Of a stretch of 64,000 nt of DNA, positions 57,730 through 64,000 are shown piece after piece (position 1 is the first letter of the stretch; each line of letters begins with the position of its first letter). The notes beneath the pieces were generated by a model. That model ran no database searches and was not told where the DNA came from. It saw only the letters and a list, made by a program, of their open reading frames with translations. The DNA is from Megaleporinus macrocephalus (lineage: Eukaryota > Chordata > Actinopteri > Characiformes > Anostomidae), in the NCBI GenBank assembly GCA_021613375.1, contig CM038721.1, forward strand, positions 6,696,486 to 6,760,485, read 5' to 3'. A program made the position numbers and the translations under genes.

Positions 57730-58040
57730 ACTGTTAAATGGAATGAATTGAGCGAGAGTATTAGGAGAGCCCCAACGCTGGACACCTCTAAACCCAGACT
57801 GAATACATTCAGTAGTATAGTAGCTTAGTAGCTTGGTTCTACAACTCTTCTACAACTCTTTTATAGTCCAACAACACTTTTCTCTTATATTTTTATATTT
57901 TAAACTAATTTATTTGAATGTTTTAATGCCTTTCAAAGCTATTTTATTTCAATTGTATTTATTTTTTGTTTTTATTCAAGTTAAGTACTTGGAGTTGCTG
58001 TGTATGAAAGGTGCTATACAAATAAACTTGCCTTGCCTTA
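57730..58040 (+). pseudogene. LINE 3' terminal fragment
   Basis: A frame through 57736-57815 reads WNELSESIRRAPTLDTSKPR, the familiar C-terminal signature of fish LINE reverse transcriptases. A 3' tail follows: AAGGTGCTATACAAATAAAC then TTGCCTTGCC. It is 5'-truncated, as LINE insertions usually are. I would guess the L2/CR1 group without certainty. Confidence 0.65.
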
Positions 58041-58792
58041 AATAAACAATCTCCACATCACCAGAGTGATGTTTATGTGGCTACATGTCACCGTGGGCTG
58101 CATAAGGAATTGCAGAACAACGTTTCCTTCAACGCAAACATGTTAAAGCCTGAAAGGGACTGAGAGGAAGCTGGATTGCTTCTAATAAAGCTGCTCTGTG
58201 CACACCGCCTGCCCGTGAGCTCCATTTGTTACTCCAAACTCTGTAGATACATATTATGCATATACGTCAGGTTGAAGTTAATGAGCTCATTTCTTATCCA
58301 GGGTTATGACTACTGTGGTATCTCACTGGGGGAAGATGTCCAGTGCTTAGCTGCGAGTGGGCTCGAGACCAAGCAGCACACACAGGGCATAGTTTTGGTC
58401 TGCTGTAAAGGGCGGAGTGTGTTTTGCTTAAGGTGAGGGCGAAACCGCAGTGCAGCAGGCTTCGGGAAAGCATTTCCTCTTTAAATCAGTTCACTGTCAG
58501 CACCTGGGAGCACACTTGCTACCATCAAGCCTCTTTGAGACATTAATCCAGGCCTGTTCCACTGCAGCCTTCAGTCTCGGAGCGTCGCGGAGAACGACCA
58601 CTTGTATTAATAAAAGCAACAATCTGTAAAATAGGAAAGAAAAACAGGGCCAGCCGTCAGAGCAGAGGCCTTGAATCCAGTTTCTTGTGCTCACTCATCT
58701 TCTACACTGCATATCCTCCTGGGCCGCCGGGTGGTGCTGGACTCTAGCCCAGCACTCATTAAAAGAAGGCAGGAAACACCCTGGACAGGCCA
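58041..58792. other. Unique non-coding sequence
   Basis: Mixed composition, no exon recognised. Minus-strand and plus-strand ORFs of 60-90 codons show no motifs. Confidence 0.4.
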
Positions 58793-59150
58793 CTAGTCCA
58801 TTACAGGGCAGCAAAGGTGTCAGACGTATTAACATTCATTACTCAGGTAGAAGTATAGATACTAGGGTTTAAAAATACTTCTGTAGAAGTTGAAGTATCA
58901 ACTCAAGCTTTTTACTCCAGTAAAAGTGTAAAAGTACTGATTTCACTACTTAAAGTATAAAAGTAAAAGTAATGTAAGGAAGAAAATGGCATTAAGCACA
59001 TATACGCCCGCATATACGCCCATTGAACATGAATGTATTTTAGTATAATGTAAATATATTAAAGAAGCATATCTGTTACTACTGAGCATTAACATGTGTT
59101 TCATGGAGCGGAAGATATGATGACTAGTCCATAAGTATTATAATGGAGCA
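58793..59150. mobile_element. Fragment of an 'ACTCAGGTAGAAGTATAGAT' dispersed element
   Basis: TACTCAGGTAGAAGTATAGA, ATACTTCTGTAGAAGTTGAA and AAAGTATAAAAGTAAAAGTA are characteristic of a common fish non-autonomous DNA element. One end only. Confidence 0.55.
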
Positions 59151-59291
59151 AAAAGTATGAATGAATATATATATATATTCATTAAATGGTATACACACAC
59201 ATACATACACATGCACACATACATATTGTCACTGTACAAAGAAAAGGAGAGACCAAAAACTGCCTTTACTTAGTGTCACAATTTTATATAT

Positions 59292-59455
59292 CATCGCTGT
59301 CCAATGAAAAACAAGTATCTCGAAAATTGCAACCTTACAGGAGAGAACAAAAACATACTGTACTTTCAATGTATGTCAATGGAATCAGAATTTTTTCCAA
59401 GCTGTTTTGGGGCACTCCTATTGTTCCAAACATCATGAAATGTAAATGACCAATG
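59292..59455. mobile_element. Small MITE (GCTGTCC ends), copy 4, one end degraded
   Basis: CATCGCTGTCCAATGAAAAA, CAAGTATCTCGAAAATTGCA, TTTTCAATGTATGTCAATGG and CCAAGCTGTTTTGGGGCA follow the 28185 copy. Confidence 0.7.
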
Positions 59456-59490
59456 GCGTGTATAAATAATGTATAAATTGACAAAAAATG

Positions 59491-59494
<4 letters not shown>

Positions 59495-59565
<71 letters not shown>
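59495..59565. repeat. (TA)n microsatellite
   Basis: Pure TA run of about 70 bases. Confidence 0.95.
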
Positions 59566-59567
<2 letters not shown>

Positions 59568-59908
59568 TGTCACAATTTTATATAAACAATAAAATTGGTC
59601 CAAAACTCAAAACTGCTTTAAACAAAATACATTTCTCAATTTAAATGTAAACATTTGTCCTTATTTTTTAAAGATACTTTCTTTATTTTCACTTGAGATC
59701 TCTATAAGCCATTTACAATCTTATATTTTTTTATTTCCATTTTTCAGTCCACAAGCTTATTATTTATATTAGGGCTGGGCGATATGGACCAAAAATAATA
59801 TCTCAATATTTTTAGCTAAACGGCGATATACAAAATATGTCTCAATATTTTTGTCTTCTCTTAAGGCATCAAAGCTACAGTCCCAAATGTCACACAGGCA
59901 CTTGTGGC

Positions 59909-60628
59909 TAGGGCTGGGTATCGTTTGAAATTTTTAAGATACGATACCATTAGCGTTACTTATGCTTAAACTATAAAACTATGCAGTCCTTTAAGAATAA
60001 AATTGGTTACTGCTCTGTGGCGTTCATTCCTTCTGTCAACCCACATCCTCAGCTTCTCTGCTACAGTGAAAGGAGCTGTTTCTCTGTAAACTCGATACAC
60101 AAGTAACTGTTAGTTAATGTTATACTCACAGAACACGAGCGATACACAACAGCGTTACAGGTTTATTCATACACTGACTGAATGTTAGCCATGTCGCTAG
60201 CTAACTAGCTAATACGTGCTGGTGTTGTGCTAACGTTATTTGAATCATAACTGCTATTCAGTGCTAACAGACGCAGTAAGAGTGTTAGTTTCTCTCACAG
60301 AGCAAGAAAGCAGCTCAGTAAACTGTTAACCTGATGATATTTTATCACTGGAAACAGATGTTTAGCGTATTAAGCTCAGATTCTCGCGTCTCCTTGAAGC
60401 GTTAGCTGCAGCTGCTCTGAGACAAACTCTTTCGAAGTAGAGCCAAACGTTGACATGTTTAACTAGCTCTGTGTGTGCTTCCTATTTTCAGTACTTTGCG
60501 TATAACGCAAAAAAATATAAATGTGTACTGAAATAGGCACTGGATTTTTTTTGATTTTTTGGTATTCGGTATTACCGAGATGTTTAGGTCGGAACCTTTT
60601 TAATATTGAACTGCAATAGCCAGCCCTA
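59909..60628 (+). mobile_element. Element K, copy 2, complete, nested
   Basis: 720 bases from TAGGGCTGGGTATCG to ATAGCCAGCCCTA, forming a short inverted terminus. The interior matches the interrupted copy at 34670-36175 and shows the empty version of that copy's insertion site near 60390. No coding capacity. Confidence 0.8.
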
Positions 60629-60747
60629 CTTTCGAGCTTCTTTTGTGTGTTTATCTGTCTCCATGCTGTCGCTGCCTGTGTGAAGCGATGTGGAGGGGTG
60701 AGTTTTGTGAGGGAGAGAGACGGGGCAGTGTGAATCTGAGACAAACT

Positions 60748-60748
<1 letters not shown>

Positions 60749-60783
<35 letters not shown>
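60749..60783. repeat. (GA)n microsatellite
   Basis: Perfect GA run, between the two nested insertions. Confidence 0.95.
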
Positions 60784-60789
<6 letters not shown>

Positions 60790-60807
60790 ATATATATATA
60801 AAATATG

Positions 60808-61480
60808 TGATCGGCCAATATTTCTCCAATGAAGCCAATCCCGAGAGCCGATCGATGGCGTTAAACAATTAAGCCTAGTTTCTGTATTTCCAGCTAGCGT
60901 TTCATCCAGAAAGAGCAGCCCTCCGGCCAGCTCCCTGCAATTCCTATCTGAACCACTAGGTGAAAATACTCACCCTCTCATTTTTCACAGACTGACTGGA
61001 GCAGCGACGTCGCAGAAAAAAAATGCGCTGAAAGTAAACATGTCCGTCTGGCTGTGTTTACGTGACAGGCTCATCCAGGGCGTTTTTAAAATGTGTAAAA
61101 TCAGTGTGTCTCATTGAGAAACCAAGACAAAGACATTTAACACTACTGATCTGATACAGCACTTCACACAGTTTTTACTGTATTTATTTAATTAGATTTT
61201 TTCGTTTTAAATTCAGAGTCTAAATGTAATGATTGCAGTATTGGGGATATTAGTTTGATTTACTTTGTTTATTTACTGCTAATTTTGTTAAAAATATTAT
61301 GCTGCTTCATATGAACTCGTTAAAAATGATAATAAACCAGTTTAGACCATGTGTCATGACTTGCTAAAATAACTACTTGTAGCCATGGCATGGCGTGTAC
61401 CCCGCCCTCGATCAGTATCGGCCGATCGTACTGAAAGGTGATCGGAATCAGCTTTAAAAACACTGATCGGTCCATCTCTA
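60808..61480 (-). mobile_element. hAT-like non-autonomous element, copy D, nested
   Basis: Runs in reverse: GTGATCGGCCAATATTTCTC at the left, CTGATCGGTCCATCTCTA at the right. It shares the interior with copies A-C. Its left terminus has lost the last 60 bases or so. Confidence 0.8.
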
Positions 61481-61596
61481 ATATATATTATATTATATTA
61501 TATTATATATCGATTTAAATGATATTGTCTCATCTTATATCTCATATATAAATATATTGATATTACTTCAAAACTCGATATATCGCCCAGCCCTAA

Positions 61597-62344
61597 CATC
61601 TCCAAACCCTCAACATCATGCCCAAGTGTCACTTCTTTCACTGACTTTTGCAGCCCATGTGTATTTAAATGGGGATTTTAACTCTACTACGGATTTATTT
61701 TGATCAAAACAGCAGTAAATTATTACAGACTGCAGAAACTTGTGAATGTGTGGAACGAACAGCAGTCATATGACCAAATTCTGCTTTGAAACCTAACCGT
61801 CCGTAACATAATCAGTAACAAATCCTAATATCACAAACAGATGACAGACGCTTTAGTTATATTAGCCACTACTGAGAGCGACCTCGGAGTAATGTTTGCT
61901 CTTACCACCATGACGGAATACTCCGCGGCAGAGTGAAGCCGTTTCTCATAAGCAGACAGATTGGACCAGTGTGAGTGTCATGAGAGATGCTAATGATCAG
62001 TCGTGAGCGGAGGCCAAACCGCGCTCTGTCCATTTAATACGTTTATGTGTATAATCTGGCTCCACAGCTTCACAGCCCACTAAAGCCACCAGAGGAACCC
62101 ACCCTGACGGATCCTCTGATCTCCTGGTGGGACGGCGCTGACGGAGTAGGAGCTAACTGTCCTGTAAACATCGCTGGAGCATTCAGAGCTCAACCCCACA
62201 GCGCTCCTCATCATGTGTAAGAAGATATATAAGCGACAGAGCAGAACATTATGCTTGAAATGTAACTGAATCTTCCAGCTCGTTAGATTCGCAGCTCCAG
62301 CTGTTTCATTTTAGTCAGTGCATTTATTTCTTTTATTAGTGATC
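61597..62344. other. Unique non-coding sequence
   Basis: No exon or repeat recognised; 61850-62230 is moderately GC-rich. Confidence 0.4.
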
Positions 62345-62480
62345 TCCCAATAGCAACCACCTAGCAACAACCTAGCAACCACCTGGAATGCCACCAGGCA
62401 ACTCTATGCAATGCCTAGCAAAATCTTAGTAACCATTAGGAACACCATAGCAACCACCAAGCAACACTTTACCAGCCACC
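62345..62480 (+). repeat. CCTAGCAACCA minisatellite
   Basis: Words TAGCAACCACCTAGCAACAA and CACCAAGCAACACTTTACC repeat with about 10-12 base spacing and decay outward, a common fish minisatellite. Confidence 0.8.
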
Positions 62481-62584
62481 TGGGATACCAAAGCGACTGT
62501 GTGGTGTAGTTTATTGTGTTACACCTCTACCCTCCATGCTTGGGGTTTGATTCCCCACCTTGATAACCACCTTACACTATACCA

Positions 62585-62947
62585 GTAATAATTATTATTA
62601 GTAGTAGTAGCAGTGATTTTGTTATTATTAATAATAGTATTATTACCATTATTATTCTTAGTAGTAGGAGTATTATTATTATTATTAGTAGTAGTAGTAG
62701 TCGTAGTAATAGGAGGAGGAGGAGTAATAGTAGTAGTACTGTTATTATTATCATTATTATTCGTAGTAGTAGTAGTAGTAGTTGTAGTAGTAGTAATAGT
62801 AGTAGTAGTAGTAGTTGTAGTAATAGGAAGAGAAGGAGTCATAGTAGTAGTACTGTTATTATTATTATTATTATTATTATTAGGTGTCATAGAACTAGAG
62901 ATTGCATGTGTAGGAGTAGTAAAAGTAATAAGACTAAGACTAATAGC

Positions 62948-62994
<47 letters not shown>

Positions 62995-63050
62995 CAGTAG
63001 TAGTAGTAGTAGTAGTAATAGGAGGAGGAGTAATATTAGTAGTACTTTTG

Positions 63051-63088
<38 letters not shown>

Positions 63089-63470
63089 AGTAATATTATT
63101 ATTAATAATATTACTATTATTATTAGGAGTAGTATGATTAAAAGTAGTAAGAGTAGTATGAGCAGTGGTATTAGTTGTAGTGTTTGTTGTATTTGTTATG
63201 TATTATTGTGTATAATACTTTAATAGTAGTAGTAATAGGAGGAGGAAGAATAATAGTACTTTTGTTATTAATTTATTATTATTACTTTTATTATTAGGAG
63301 TAGTTGGAGTAGAGGTAGTATGAGTAGTAGCAGTATTATTATTATTATTATTAGTAGTAGTAGTAGTAGTAGTAGCAGTATTCATATTTTTAGGAGTAGT
63401 GTTTATTGTTTTTGTTATGTATTACTATTTATTATATTTTAGTAGTAGTAGTAGAAGTAATGTTTTTTAT
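62585..63470. repeat. Compound (ATT)n/(AGT)n/(AGG) trinucleotide block
   Basis: About 890 bases of ATT and AGT runs alternating, with AGG clusters (62711-62722) and larger repeated modules (GAGGAGTAATAGTAGTAGTA type at 62720, 62833 and 63020). Same motif pair as 13481-14275. Confidence 0.94.
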
Positions 63471-64000
63471 TATTATAATATTTTATATATAACAAATATT
63501 AAATATATAACATTATATATTTATTATATTATTTATTCATATTTATTAACATATCTAATATTCCTGTCATAATATAAATTTTAGATTAAATGCCATTATA
63601 TAAACATCTGTTATTAATCTTTTATTATCAATAAAATGTTCACTCCTATTAAAAAGCTATTGAATCTGCTCTCAGATGAAAGTGAGGAAGCTCTCTGTGA
63701 GCTCAGTTCTCCTGCAGCTCTAAACGGTTGGCGTGTTTTGACTGAACGATCTCTTCGTCTCTGACACGAGGTTAAGTTCTGAGCTAATAACTCTTTATCA
63801 CAGACACGATCAGCGTGATGAAAGAGCAAAAACAGAGGAAAAGAGCTGCTCTCGTCTCTGCTGCGTCCCCCTCAGATATCAACTTTCAGCCCTGCACGTG
63901 CACTGGGATGGGAAGGGGGAGCGTATTGGGGAGAGAAGAGCTCTTCAGTCACACAGTGAATGCACTCTGTTGTTCAGTAAACGATTCTGGAAGCTAGTGC
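63471..64000. other. AT-rich then unique sequence to the window edge
   Basis: 63471-63600 is TATAT-rich. 63610-64000 is mixed composition, with short ORFs on both strands that lack motifs. No exon supported. Confidence 0.4.

Larger units (their letters stand above)
59769..61596. mobile_element. Outer DNA transposon derivative containing two nested elements
   Basis: The 17-base terminus TTAGGGCTGGGCGATAT at 59769-59785 is matched inverted at 61580-61596. The unique part (59786-59908 and 61481-61579) is only about 220 bases, carrying ATATCTCAATATTTT and CGATATA words. The rest is later insertions. The ends suit a fish hAT-type MITE, but no target duplication could be confirmed. Confidence 0.8.

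Noticed and set aside
62613..63223. ORFs rich in Leu, Val, Ile, Ser and Asn, suggesting membrane proteins
   Set aside because: Direct translations of ATT/AGT trinucleotide runs; the same applies to 13741-14304.
1..64000. A new multi-gene or defence-type system
   Set aside because: Apart from three exons of one ADAMTS-like gene, I found no set of genes that could form such a system. The window is intronic and repetitive.

Overview
This window looks like a non-coding, intron-rich stretch of a teleost fish nuclear genome. The evidence is dense decayed Tc1-like transposons, hAT-like elements, a tRNA-derived SINE, long (TA)n, (ATT)n, (AGT)n and (GA)n microsatellites, and spliceosomal exons with GT-AG borders. 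The repeat families recall ostariophysan fish (characins, catfish), but I hold that placement loosely. I see no prokaryotic gene, operon, CRISPR array, rRNA or intact tRNA gene.

The only gene I can support is on the minus strand: three consecutive coding exons of a secreted ADAMTS-like (punctin) glycoprotein, ADAMTSL1 or ADAMTSL3. They lie at 32424-32297 (first thrombospondin type 1 repeat), 22512-22467 (a 46-base micro-exon finishing that repeat) and 13035-12799 (start of the ADAMTS cysteine-rich region). Reading phases agree across both introns (about 9.8 and 9.4 kb). The signal-peptide exon upstream and the rest of the protein downstream were not found. Nearly everything else is intron of this gene or upstream sequence, perhaps its 5' intron.

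Layout: 1-3260 holds a hAT-like copy, a second MITE-like repeat and unique DNA. 3263-6949 is a 20-bp tandem array running into a SINE tail. 7587-9755 holds three DNA-transposon derivatives. 9.8-12.8 kb is mostly unique. After exon C come an (ATT)/(AGT) block, more dispersed repeats, a hAT-like element with a perfect 8-bp target duplication (15914-16773) and an adjacent MITE. 18.5-19.6 kb is a ~40-bp array and 19.7-22.2 kb a 35-bp array. 22.5-31 kb has exon B, a degenerate GCTAAC-rich region, a 750-bp transposon, Tc1 remnants and a large palindrome. A decayed Tc1-like transposase (31332-32245) sits next to exon A. 34-42 kb has nested elements, AGAATC-type repeats, an unexpanded SINE copy and the second 20-bp array (39179-40618). 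42366-47206 is a 24/25-bp satellite. 48.5-49.8 kb is the third 20-bp array with its SINE body. 50.97-52.87 kb is a polypurine tract. 53.2-57.7 kb has duplicated segments and an inverted pair of MITEs. 57.7-58.04 kb is a LINE tail. 59769-61596 is a three-element transposon nest, and 62.3-63.5 kb is simple repeats.

The main observation is that several satellites appear to have been made from ends of transposable elements. Three 20-bp arrays come from the Pol III box A head of a tRNA-type SINE. The 24/25-bp satellite resembles one Tc1 terminal inverted repeat, and the ~40-bp array resembles the terminus of another Tc1-like family. I found no convincing new multi-gene system.
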